NCBI RefSeq assembly: GCF_902686445.1
Contig: NC_062232.1
Span: 71,503,440 to 71,567,439, forward strand
Direction of reading: 5' to 3'
Length of the DNA: 64,000 bases
Source of the DNA: Sciurus carolinensis
Taxonomy: Eukaryota; Chordata; Mammalia; Rodentia; Sciuridae
This document shows, in pieces, positions 45,793 to 56,331 of this stretch. The notes below the pieces were generated by a model. It did no database searches. It saw nothing but the letters and a program-made list of their open reading frames with translations, and was not told where the DNA came from. Within the stretch, counting starts at the first letter, position 1; each line of letters opens with the position of its first letter. The position numbers were made by a program, and so were the translations under genes.

Positions 45793-46211
45793 GATGAATG
45801 GATAAAGAAACTGTGGTATATATACACAATCGAATAATACTCAGCCATAAAGAATAATAAAATCATGGCATTTGTTGGTAAACAGATGGAATTGAAGAAT
45901 ATCATGCTAAGTGAAATAAGCCAAACCCAAAAAAACAAAAGCCACATATTTTCTCTGATAAGAGGATGACGATACATAATGGGATGGGGGATAGTCAGGG
46001 GATAAGAGAAGAATGGAGGCCATTTGAATTGTGTAGAGGGAAATGGGGTGGAGTGGGGTGGGGAAAGAAAAGACAGTAAACTGAGACAGACATCATTACC
46101 CTATCTACATGTATGATTATATGAATGGTGTGAATCTACAACCATAGAAATAAAACATTGTACCCCATTTTTGTAAAATGAATCAAAATGTCATGTGTAA
46201 AAAATAAATAA
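45793..46211 (+). mobile_element. L1-A 3' end after the provirus
   Basis: ORF2 end, purine-rich 3' UTR (GGGGTGGAGTGGGGTGGGG near 46045) and an A-rich tail. The first ~27 bases (GATGAATGGATAAAG to GTGG) repeat the sequence just before the 5' LTR (39273-39300) with two differences. Confidence 0.88.
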
Positions 46212-46261
46212 CAAATAATTATTGAAGTATTATTTTAATTTTGAGTGATTATCCTAACTTA

Positions 46262-46360
46262 CTAACTTACATATCTATGCATATATGTATGCACACACAC
46301 ACACACATACATATATATATACAAATGCATACATATATACATGCTTACATACATATATAT
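46262..46360 (+). repeat. Compound (CA/TA)n microsatellite
   Basis: ACACACAC and TATATACA runs with variants of the ATACATATATAC unit. Confidence 0.85.
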
Positions 46361-46428
46361 GATTTCAGGGATATTATTCATACATATAGGACAGGGATAT
46401 GCATATTCATTGACTTAAAACTTGTAAA

Positions 46429-46567
46429 CAGGGCTGGGGATGTAACTCAGTGGTGGAGTACTTGCCTAGCATGTGTCAGGCACTGGGTTGGATCTTCAGC
46501 ACCACATAAAAATAAATAAATAAAATAAAAGTATTTTATCCATCTACTACTAAAAATTTTTTGAAAG
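46429..46567 (+). mobile_element. ID SINE
   Basis: GGGCTGGGGATGTAACTCAG body, AGCACCACATAAAAATAAAT linker and A-rich tail. Perfect 10-bp target duplication AACTTGTAAA (46419-46428 and 46568-46577). Confidence 0.93.
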
Positions 46568-46577
46568 AACTTGTAAA

Positions 46578-47384
46578 TATCTGTCTGTAATATTAAATTC
46601 ACTATCCAAATGAAGAAATTTTGTTTTTTGAAAGAGACAACATAAATTTTGTAAGAGACTTTTTAAGGCAGTTGAAGCCTGCATAGAGGCATAGATTTTA
46701 TTCAATTAAATGTCAAAAGTGAATTATAATGGAATATGTGTTGCCTTTTGCAGTCTTCCACAAAATGGTGCTATATTCATGACTGATATTTATATCTATA
46801 TGACTTTATGTCTTTATGGGACTACTTTGTGTATTTTGAATTTTATATGACATTATATGTTTCATTCTAGGTTTTTACTTACAATCTAAAATTGTATTTT
46901 ATTCAATATCCATAATTATTACAACATATCTTCATTATCCTCTAAGTCTCTCTGGAGAAGCCCTATGCATTTATTCACTGTGTATATATGAATTACAGCC
47001 ATTCATTAGATTAACTCTTAAAGACCTCTACTATTTTTTCAAATATTTTGAGTATATTTATCATATATACATTTCTACACACATTCAAAATATGCTGCAT
47101 ATTTCATGATGATGAAAATTATTTAAAAGCATAACTTTATAATTTTGTCTGTTTTTAATACCTACATATGGTTACATCCATATACCCTCATTGAAATAAG
47201 TGTCCAAGTAATCTCATTCTGAAATTTGTCAAGACTGTCAGTTTACATATTCCCATACTCTTCCTATTTTTTCTCCTTGAAGAAACCTGAAAATCTTACT
47301 AAAATATGAAGGGGTAAACTTCTTTTCACTTGTGCTACTCATCAAAACTGAAGTTCAGATATATGTCTTTTGAGACATAAAACT
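46578..47384. other. Unassigned AT-rich sequence
   Basis: No gene and no repeat I can name. Confidence 0.4.
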
Positions 47385-47390
47385 TTCATG

Positions 47391-47842
47391 TGTTGGGGGT
47401 CTTAAGCCCATTTGCTCTTCTCGACCAGCGACAAGGGAAGGGGACACTCCCCAACAAGGTCAGACCGGGATAGGTAGGGCCAACTGACCGCCCGCTCCCA
47501 GCCCTCCAGGCGGAGGACAATCAGACGCATCAGGGAGACCAGTCACAGCAGGAACTCGTTTATTGAGGAAATCATACAGCTTTTCTGTAGGGTGGGAGCT
47601 AGGCAGGAACCAATCAGTTTAAAGGTCAGCAAGGCACAGGGGGTTCATGCAGGTGAGAGTCCCATAGGGCTATATGGCAAGCATGAGCTGATCACATTCA
47701 CAGAACTGTTCTTAACCAATCCCTGACGGTGGTCAGATTTATCATCATTAACCTTCGAAACCACCTTTGAGCTTTTATCTTGCTCACTTGCCAGGGAGTA
47801 AGGAGTCAGTCTGAGCTAGTCAATGTGTCATTAGTCCCAACA
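47391..47842 (-). mobile_element. 3' LTR of the minus-strand family K provirus
   Basis: 452 bp; minus-strand reading TGTTGGGACTAATGACAC to AGACCCCCAACA. Preceded on its own strand by the AAAAAAGGGGGATA polypurine tract. Confidence 0.92.
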
Positions 47843-48069
47843 TATCCCCCTTTTTTGTTTTATATTAAGGGTGTGTCTGTCTTAGGTTGCCCCTGGGATG
47901 GTCTTACCCATCATGGAACATCACCCTAGCAGTTTGGGGGTCTGCCTTACTCGAAGGTGCGCCTGTCTTAGGTTGTCCTTCTCTGATGATTTTACCCATC
48001 ATCGACTACCACTTTAGCACTTCAGGCGGGTCCCTTAGGAGGAGCAGGGCTTAAGGGAGAGACACTTAG

Positions 48070-48660
48070 ACCCCAGTGTCCTGATACAAGTGATCTATGA
48101 TCCTATAGGGCTCCCAATCATCATTATCAAGAGCGGTATAATGCTGTTGGACCACCATGAGCTGCACAGACTTAGCCTAGCTTTTCAGGAAATGGATAAG
48201 CTTACTGACTATGCAAGGCTCAAAGGTGAGCACAAGGATAATGGTGAACAGTGGTCCCCTAAGCGGGAGGCAGTAGGGGAGCAACCCGTATAACCCAGTC
48301 CAGAGGAAATTAGAGTGGAACTTGCTCCTATGACGTTCCAGATCTTCTTGTAGGTTTTTGATTTTATCTTGTTCAATGCCAGAGCGGTTGGTGTAGAAAC
48401 ATCATTTCTCACCAAGAAACACGCAAAGCCTTCCTTCCTTTACAGTTAGCAGATCTAAACCACGATGATTTTGCAGGATGACAGTGGCCAAAGAATCAAG
48501 TTAAGCCTGTAGATCTAAGATGGTAGAGCTGCAAAGTGCAATGTTAAGAGCTGTGTGTAGCTCTCAAGGGAGTCCACTGTCCAAAGTCATGAGGTCAGAG
48601 ACCCCAATCTCAATCACTGTTGTTTCATTTTTGCTACTGCACATTACACTCTTTCTTAAA
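48070..48660 (-). pseudogene. env: env transmembrane (TM) remnant of family K
   Basis: Minus-strand translation shows the second half of a retroviral TM subunit: a helix near 48620-48500, the conserved segment and Cys-containing loop near 48480-48410 (the sequence class shared by gamma- and type D retroviral TMs), a membrane-spanning stretch near 48300-48220 and a cytoplasmic tail to about 48070. At least two stops and a frameshift interrupt it, and no surface subunit precedes it. Non-functional fossil. The presence of a gamma/type D style TM in an element with a betaretroviral LTR and gag fits the known envelope exchange of these viruses. Confidence 0.65.
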
Positions 48661-49920
48661 TGTCATTTTAAGCAGTTTACATATATTGACTCCTGAGTCT
48701 ATATGAACATTATTTAACACAAATTAACATTATATCTAAAACATTAATTAAAGAAAGGCTGAGAGAGCTTTTAAGTTTCCTTTTGTGTGGCAAAGTGGCA
48801 AAATGCTTTCATGCTTAACCTTTAAACAAATCAGGCTCTCAATAACTTTTAGAAATACATTTAACAAATTTTACATAAACCGTATTGATGACAGGTCCTA
48901 TATAGAATAGTAAATGATAGGTTTACCATTACAGACAAGTTTAATTTGGAGACTAGCAGCTTGATAAATTTTCTGCTTTAAAGGCTTGTATACCTGGAAA
49001 ATATGAACACATTTAATATACAAAGAATAATGTTTTTAAGTATGTTACTCCATGGAATATCTTTGTAAATTAATCAGATGTCTCTAACAAACACATTTGA
49101 GTAATTCCATACATGTCAATTCTAATTCACTCCTCTTATTGTAAAAAAAACAAGATATCAGACAAGTGTTATAAAAACAAGATGTCAGACAAGTTTAAAC
49201 AGTATTTGTCATTTCTTTCCTGTTGAAGAAAAGTCCTAGAAAAATTGATATTAGACATTTTATAGACTTCAACATTTTATTAGTTTGACCACCTAGAGAC
49301 TTATGAGTTAATTTTAAAGACATTTTACTTCTATTAATTTACCCAATTTAAATTGAACCTTTTTAAATCACATGAATTTAAAATATTTGGATCCATTTTT
49401 AAATTTTAATTTTAGGAGCACTCAGTTTTGATACAGACAAAACATGACATCAAACAGCACAACATACACATAACACAAACTCAAAGGCCTTGTAACTTTA
49501 TAGGTGAATCTTCATTGCAATGTAACAGATGTTCAAAAACTCTAGTTGAACAAAAAATAAATAGAACTGATCAAAAAAGTCATGAGCTCAAAATAAAAAT
49601 GTAGAATTCAAAAAAACAAGAGTCCTGGAAAAATGATACCGCTGTTAATTACTTTAGTAAAACACCATAAAATTTACTGTTGCTGGAGTTTAGGTAAGAC
49701 TCTTTTTACCTTTTTTTTCTTCCTTGAGTTTGAGACCAGTCTCCTACTGAGCCTTCAGACTTTCTCTATTTACATTTCAATGTAAGTCTTGACTGAGTTC
49801 TGGATCTGAAATGTTCTAGCAGAAACTTGATGCCTAGGGCATTTTAACCCTTTATCCTGGATAGTAATCAATTCCGGTTTGGATGCAAAAAATTGTGAAA
49901 CAATTATCTCCCACTACTTG
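48661..49920 (-). other. Non-coding interior of the minus-strand provirus
   Basis: AT-rich, no open frame, collinear with 40960-43058. Contains a local direct repeat of an ACAAGAT(A/G)TCAGACAAGT unit near 49150-49195. Confidence 0.75.
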
Positions 49921-50224
49921 TAGAGAATGGGGCTACTATATTATACTCCTTACTAGGACATGCCACTTGATGGTTCGGCTGGTTACTCCTTCCACACTGG
50001 CATTGTGGGACCTCGTGGCAGGAGGACTAGGTGGGCTGGGCCAGGAAATGGAAGCAGAAACAGCTGAGTTGAAGTTGGAGAAGGAAGAGGGATTAAGAGG
50101 GAGAGAAGAAGGAGGCATTCGAGTTTGCAGGAAGAGCATATGTTGCTCCCTGTCAGGCAACAAGGTCTGATGTACCTCCTCAGGGGCCACCTGAGGAGAA
50201 TATGGGGCCGGGCAGGATGATGAG

Positions 50225-50577
50225 TGTCGGCGGCAAAGAAATCACACCAGAGTCTGGAGGTCTGTCAGCACACAAGGCACAGCAAGAATCTCGTTTATTG
50301 AGGAAATCACACAGCTTTTATGTAGGGTGGAGGCTAGGTTGAACCAATCAGTTTAAAGGTCAGCAAGGCATGGGAGATTCACGCAAGTGGGAGTCCCATA
50401 GGACTATATGGCAAGCACGAGCTGATCACGTTCTCGGAACTGTTGTTAACCAATCCCTGACGGTGGTCTGATTTATCATCATTAACTATTGAAACCGCCT
50501 TTGAGTCCTTGATCTAGCTCACTCACCAGGGAGTAAGGAGTCAGCCTGGGTTAGTTAACGGGTCATTAGTGCCAACA
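50225..50577 (-). mobile_element. 5' LTR of the minus-strand provirus, altered R-U5
   Basis: Minus-strand start TGTTGGCACTAATGACCC matches family K up to the polyadenylation signal (CAATAAACGAG, about 50291). After that only about 12 bases remain alike before it diverges, and an end GCCGACA at 50225 is possible. It is about 100 bp shorter than the 3' LTR. Confidence 0.7.
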
Positions 50578-50583
50578 TTCATG

Positions 50584-51590
50584 ATGTTGTTAAAAAATTA
50601 GTTTTTAAAAATTGATCATTGGGCCTTTAATCTGGCAGAAAAATATTCCAATTGTTTAATGAATCTTGAAAGTATTCTCCAAATATCCTTTTTCTCCAGT
50701 TGCAGAAGAATACTTATTAAAAAAACATAACTTCTACAAAATAAATTATGTTATAAATGTTATAGAATGGTGCTCCTACTCTCTCAATTCCAATTAGATT
50801 TTGATATAAATTTGGACTTAGAGAAACATTGCCCTTCATGATGTTAACAGAAAAGAACTTCTTGCTGGTATCAAAAGGACTTTTCAAAATTGTAGTTACA
50901 TAATTTAATATGTAACACATGGCCTATTGTTTTAAAATTTATGATTCATTTATTTACACTCAGATTTATTGTCTTTGTTTCCAGTGCCTAACTCAATGCT
51001 GGTTCATCTATGATAGTGCCAGTTCTTGAACTTTTCAGTGAACCCAATACAACCACTGGTATAGAGTTTACATCATAGGACAATATGTTTTATTCTCTTT
51101 TGGAGAATTCTGCTTTGTGAGATTTCTTTTTTTCTTCTGCATCATCTAACCTCATGTTGGTCCATCTAAATATATCAAGGTACTCTTAAATAATCTTTTA
51201 GTCATCCTAATTTATTCTCTTTTTTTAATAAGTCTTTTTCAAATTTAACAGGACATTTCAAATTGGTGGTACCTTCAAAATATATCCAGAATTTGACTTA
51301 ATACCCTTATACTCTTCTGTTTCTGACCAAGTCACCATGGAATCCTTCCCTAGATTATTGTAATAAGCAATGAACAGGTTTCCCATCATACTCTTGGGCA
51401 TCTATTATTATTTTCAACATAGAAGATAAAATAATTATTTTAAAATTTATTATTTTTCTTTTTTTTCCCTCAAAGCTCACCAGTGGCTATATAGGAGGAA
51501 AGAAAGTCGCCATCTTTAGAATTTTTCAAAGTCACCTTGTCCTGGCTCCTTCTAACTTATCTGATGATATCTCTTGCTAGTATATTTGCC
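50584..51590. other. Unassigned sequence, possible ancient LINE-2-like part
   Basis: No gene. 51300-51560 weakly resembles old LINE sequence, at low certainty. Confidence 0.3.
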
Positions 51591-51901
51591 ATTCATTTTT
51601 CTTAACTAACACATATCTCTTTAAAATTCCTTGAATAAATGAAGCAATAGAAAAAATAAACCTAAAATTCAAATAAACACACAAAAGACTCAGAATAACC
51701 AATCTTGTAACAACCAATCTTGTTAGAACATTTAACAAAAGCAAAATAAAACAAAACAAAGCCAGAGACATTAGTACCTGACTTTTAAAAGTATTTCAAA
51801 ACTACAGCAACTAAACAAATATAGTACTAGCATAAAACTCACATATGCAAATGAAACAAGATAGAAACCAGAAATTAATCCATGTTCATACAGTTAACTG
51901 A

Positions 51902-51903
<2 letters not shown>

Positions 51904-51969
<66 letters not shown>

Positions 51970-52157
51970 GTACAAAGGATTAAACCCAGAGGTACTTTAC
52001 CACTGAGCTACATCCCTAGTCCAATTCATTTTTATTATTTTAAGGTAGGTTCTCACTAGTTGGTCAGGGTCTTGTTAAATTGCTGAGGATGGCTTTGATC
52101 CTCGTGCCTCAGGATCCTGAGCTGCTGGGATTATAGAAGTACACCACAGTGCCTAGC
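51904..52157 (-). mobile_element. Composite B1-ID SINE with (CTTT)n tail expansion
   Basis: Perfect 9-bp target duplication TAACTGAAT (51895-51903 and 52158-52166). The plus strand shows an ID half complement (AAACCCAGAGGTACTTTACCACTGAG... region 51985-52015) then a B1 half (TTGCTGAGGATGGCTTTGATCC). The tail has become a (CTTT)n array. Confidence 0.9.
51905..51969 (+). repeat. (CTTT)n microsatellite from a SINE tail
   Basis: About 16 CTTT units at the poly-A side of the SINE. Confidence 0.95.
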
Positions 52158-52990
52158 TAACTGAATTATTATTATTATTTTTTTTACAAAGGCACAAAGA
52201 TCATGTGGTGGAGGAGACAATTGTTTTCAATAAATGGTACTTCTAAAATTGGATGTACATATGCAGAATAATGAAAGTAATTCCCTTCTTCACACATCCA
52301 CAAAAATAAATTCAAAATGGATTAAATGATTAAATCTAAAAGTCTAAAGGTATAAAATCAGTGCAAGAAAACACAGGGACAACATTTTAATACATGGGTA
52401 TAAGCATAAGTAACACAAGGAAAAATAGGGAAATCAGATTATGTCAAACTAATGATTCTGAAAAATAAAGATCATTAACAGTTTAAAAACAACCTATAGA
52501 AAGTCAAGAAATATTTGCAAATTATTCAAGTGACAAAAGATTGTTATCAAGAATATAATGGAATTAAAAAACATTAATATCCAAAAACAATTTTGAAAAT
52601 AGGTGAAGGATCTAAATAGACAGTTCTCAAGAGAAGAGAGAAAATAGTCAACAAATGTATGAAAATAAATGTTCAATCCCAGTAATCATCAGGGAAATGC
52701 CAATAAAACCTCAATGAAATATCATCTCTTTGCAGTTAGAAGGTATCATCAAAAAGACAAAATTTAACAAATACTGGTGAGGATTTTGAGAAAGATTAAC
52801 TTATATGCTGTTCTTGGAAATGTAAATTATTACGGCCATTATGGAAAAAAGCAAGAAAATTCCTGAAGAAACAAACAGACAAAAAAATAATAGAAATACT
52901 ATGAAGCACTAACTTTTAAATTACAAGTTCCCATAAGAAGATTAAAAAGAATGTGTACAAAGTTCAACATTGTCATGTAGCCCAGGAGGA

Positions 52991-53524
52991 AAAGTATATT
53001 TCAAAACATGTACATCAATTATGAAGTATTTTTGTCATTAAATTAAATAACCCCAAATTTAAATTCTCCGTATTTAGGTACTTTTCTGAGTTCTTCCCCA
53101 TACTTTTAAAGTATTTGATATGATAACCTTTTTATATTTAATGTATATTCTAAGTTCATACCTTTACTTTTATATGTCTATCATTACCTTTGCTATTTAT
53201 AATATTCTTTGCTGTAAGCTTATTACCTTTTAGATATTGTTTCTTTCAATGTCCTATGCAGAATATGTATATTCCTTTCTAATAATTTACACATTTGATT
53301 GTTATTTTGGGGTTTCCATTATAGAAATTTTCAAATATCCAAATGCTAGGAGAATGTACAATGGAAACTCATATACGTTCCATCCAGCTTCAGTTTCCAT
53401 AATATTTAGAATTCCACTGTCTTATTTCATCTATCACAACTGCATCATTTGTTTTTCTAGCTGGACAATTTGAAAGCAAACCAAGGAAATAATAGAATAT
53501 ATAAATTCAACCATATATTTGCAG
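52991..53524. other. Unassigned AT-rich sequence
   Basis: No gene or named repeat. Confidence 0.4.
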
Positions 53525-53533
53525 TACATTTCT

Positions 53534-53659
53534 TTTTTTTTAATATTTTTTTAGTTGTCAGTGGATCTTTATTTTTGTTTATATGTGGTGCTGAGAATCG
53601 AACCCAGTGCCTCACACACGCCAGGCAAGCGCTCTACCACTGAGTCACAACCCCAGCCC
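53534..53659 (-). mobile_element. ID SINE, minus strand
   Basis: Complement of the ID body (GCGCTCTACCACTGAGTCAC...CCCCAGCCC) with an A-rich tail on the left. Perfect 9-bp target duplication TACATTTCT (53525-53533 and 53660-53668). Confidence 0.93.
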
Positions 53660-53668
53660 TACATTTCT

Positions 53669-54450
53669 AAAGTATAAATATTTTATAAAAAGCAAAATCT
53701 GAAACTGAGCTCTACAAGTAAAAATAAAATTTTAATGTTATCCAAAGCATGGACAATATTCAATATTCTCTGTTATTACAAATCTTCCTAATTTCTTCTG
53801 TTTTATCATAATTAGGATCTCAGAAAATTTCACACATTTCAAACAATTAGTTATTGGATAGTCTTATTGAAAACCAAGCTCTTTAAAGAAGATACTCACA
53901 AATGAAGTGCATGAGTTATAAATTCTTCAATATAATAATTTGTTGCTCAGAAATCTATTTCATGTCACTTTATCTTCTTGTGTTTACCTAATCTTTGAAA
54001 CACTCATTTATGTTCCATTTAGGTAACTTTTCCAAATAGGTGAGCTCTGGATATTGACATAGTACTTTACAAAAGAAATTATTCTAAATACTTGAATAGA
54101 AACATTATTTAGATAATGTGTGTATGTGTGTGTGCATAAAATTTGAGAAAATTGTAAAAATTGTAATTGTTGTCTATTTCTTCAAAATCACAGAAACTTT
54201 TGTTAGTAGATGAAATTGGAATATTTATCTCGTAATTGTCACTCTAGTAGCTCACAAGTATTTTAAAGAAAGAATTGTAGATTTCTGATACATACAAATT
54301 TTAGTCTTCTAAAACTACAGCATAATCTTATATATCTCAAGATTAGAATAACATGGATTTCTTTATATATAAAGTTTAGCAAAATGGCACAGGACACAAA
54401 TTTGAATAGGAGAGAGGGCAAAAATTCAATCCTAAAGAACATGATTAGTA
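53669..54450. other. Unassigned AT-rich sequence
   Basis: No gene or named repeat. A short TGTG run near 54118-54134. Confidence 0.4.
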
Positions 54451-54454
54451 CCTG

Positions 54455-54785
54455 CTATGGACTGAATGTTTTCATCCTCCAAAATTCATATGTTGAAATT
54501 GTGATTTCAATAATTAATGATATTAGGAGACAGGCCGTTAGGAGATAACTAGGTTATATGGCAGAGAATCTTTTTAAAGAATAAACATGAAAAAATATGA
54601 TTTATTTCTTGGCCATGTACAGATTCATTGAGAAGACTAGTGCCATCACCAAAAAATGGATATGATATTAATGCCTTAAGACCTTAGACTTCCTATTCTC
54701 CAGAAATGAGGATACTATTTTAAATAAGCTACCCAATCAATTGCATTCTTTTATAACATTTCAAACTGACCAAAGCAGAAAGAAC
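54455..54785 (+). mobile_element. MaLR-class LTR (MST/MLT1-like)
   Basis: Starts TGCTATGGACTGAATGTTT, has CTCCAAAATTCATATGTTGAAA, a CCAGAAATGAGGATACTA block and a degraded end near CAGAAAGAAC. Typical ERVL-MaLR LTR order. Confidence 0.75.
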
Positions 54786-55575
54786 TAAAGTTCTGCTGTA
54801 ACAAATACCTGACATCATGGGAGTGACTTTGGATAGGCTATGGGTATAGTCTGGAAGAATTTTGTAGTGCATGACTGAAAAAGTTCATGATATTGTGAAG
54901 GAACATTAAAAAAAAATTGATGAGGATTCAGAAAGAAAAGATGAGAGGTATAGAGGAAGCTTCCATCTTCTTAATAAGTACATGAAATATCATTGGAGGA
55001 CATGTTGGTAGAAATATGGATAGTAAAGAACATACTGATGATGTCTTAGTTGGAAAAAAGGAACACATTGTTGGACAACACACAAAAGGTGTTTCTTGTC
55101 CTAAAGCATTGAAAACATTGGCTGCATTTTTTTTGGAGTTAAGAGTGTTTAACTGATAGAAGAATATTTTCCTGAGGATATTTCTAAGCAAAATTTTGAG
55201 GGAGCAGTTTGGGTTACCTTGATGGTTTAACCTGTGATCAGAGAGAAATTCATTAGAATTAATTAGAAGAGAAATTGTACATAAGAATGATAATTTAAAG
55301 ACTAAGACAATTCTCAGCTTCTTAATATTCAAAATTATAAGAAGGCATATTCTTAAGTGAGCACTGAGGGTGTGGTTGAATAACCACAAGATAAAAAGAT
55401 TAGAATGAGTCTGAACCAAACTCTAATCAACAGAAACCAAGAAAAGAGATGAGATACTACCAGGAAAAAAAAATTCCAAATCATGCCAACTAAATTTAAA
55501 AATATTGAGTGTTAAAATGATCAGTGAATTCAAAGAAAATGCAAATAAACAGATGTAACGAGGAAAATGATATAA
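54786..55575. other. Unassigned sequence
   Basis: A chance open frame of 163 codons on the minus strand (54928-55419) has no motif, no paralogue cue and a composition like the surrounding AT-rich DNA. I treat it as non-coding. Confidence 0.35.
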
Positions 55576-55579
55576 GATG

Positions 55580-56080
55580 AAAGAATAATTTCGAAAACCT
55601 ATGGAGATTCTGAAAAAGAATAAAATAAATATTAACATGGAAAGCTCAATAAGTCAATTAAAAAGCTCAACTGAAGACCTCAACAATAGACTAGAAAAAT
55701 TGGAAGAAAGAATATCAGGGTTGAGGCAGGAATGGTGGTGCGTGCCTGTAATCCCAGCCTCTCAGGAGACTAAAGCAGGAGAATCTAAGTTCAAAATCAG
55801 TCTCAGCAAAAGCAAAGTGCTAAGTAACTCAGTGAGAACCTTTCCCTAAAATAAAATACAAAACAGGGCTGGGGGATGTAGCTCAGTGGTCCAGTGCTCC
55901 TGAGTTCAATCGCCGTTAAGCGCCCCCCAAAAAATGAATATCAGTGTTGAAGAAAAGATTGGTGAACTATCTTTTCCCCCATATGCGCAAGCGGTAAAAA
56001 GAGAAAAAAGAAATTAAAAACAGGATATCAGCAAAACCAAAAGGAGAGTAATAGAGAAGAGGAAGGGAATTGAGAGGGTG
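55580..56080 (+). mobile_element. Old L1 ORF1 (coiled-coil) fragment, split by a SINE
   Basis: Around 55610-55720, 'LKSSTEDLNNRLEKLEERI' type heptads match the L1 ORF1 coiled coil. The fragment continues after the SINE at 55945. Confidence 0.65.
55719..55935 (+). mobile_element. Composite B1-ID SINE
   Basis: B1 half with GCGTGCCTGTAATCCCAGC, linker AAATAAAATACAAAACAGGG, ID half GATGTAGCTCAGTGG. Perfect 9-bp target duplication GAATATCAG (55710-55718 and 55936-55944). Confidence 0.92.
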
Positions 56081-56331
56081 CTAGTGGTATAAGCAGAGCA
56101 CATGGGGAAGTATTGGGTAATGATATCTCTCAAATTATGTAATGTCAATGTATGCATATATCATGATGAATCCCACTTTTTATATAATTAGAATGCACTA
56201 ATTAATATAATTATAATAATAATAGAAAAAAGCTCAGTAGAGCAAGTATATCAGGAGAAGGAAGGGAGGATAAAAGAAAGAAGGGAAAAGGAAGCGAAAG
56301 GGGAATTAACTTGATTAAACTACGTTTGTGA

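Larger units (their letters stand above)
32806..46211 (+). mobile_element. Full-length-scale L1 (L1-A), split by later insertions
   Basis: Starts with a typical L1 head (TCCAAGATGGCACACTAGAG at about 32820) and ends in an A-rich tail at 46211, inside perfect 16-bp target duplications. L1 sequence occupies 32806-38059, 39006-39305 and about 45793-46211. The rest is L1-B (38060-38991) and the family K provirus. Removing inserts leaves about 5.9 kb. Compared with L1-D it lacks several hundred bases of the ORF2 endonuclease region around 35060-35090, and all frames are broken. Confidence 0.9.
47391..50577 (-). mobile_element. Non-autonomous ERVK-class provirus (family K), minus strand
   Basis: 3,187 bp bounded by a perfect 6-bp target duplication TTCATG (47385-47390 and 50578-50583), so both ends are those of one integration. 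On the minus strand: 5' LTR (50577-50225, altered 3' part), a short Pro-rich coding remnant (50190-49936), AT-rich non-coding interior, an envelope TM remnant (about 48660-48070), polypurine tract (about 47843-47855) and 3' LTR (47842-47391). No gag start, protease or polymerase is seen, and no clear primer site. Confidence 0.9.
51600..52990 (+). mobile_element. Ancient L1 ORF2 C-terminal region, plus strand
   Basis: Stretches such as CTACAGCAACTAAACAAATATAG (51803 area), TGTTTTCAATAAATGGTAC (52223) and GAAAATAGTCAACAAATGTATG-like words near 52640 follow the order of old L1M ORF2. No open frame. A composite SINE interrupts it. Confidence 0.65.

Noticed and set aside
54928..55419. 163-codon minus-strand open frame
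   Set aside because: No motif, AT-rich composition like the surroundings, Phe/Leu/Ser-rich as expected from AT-rich DNA, no supporting context.
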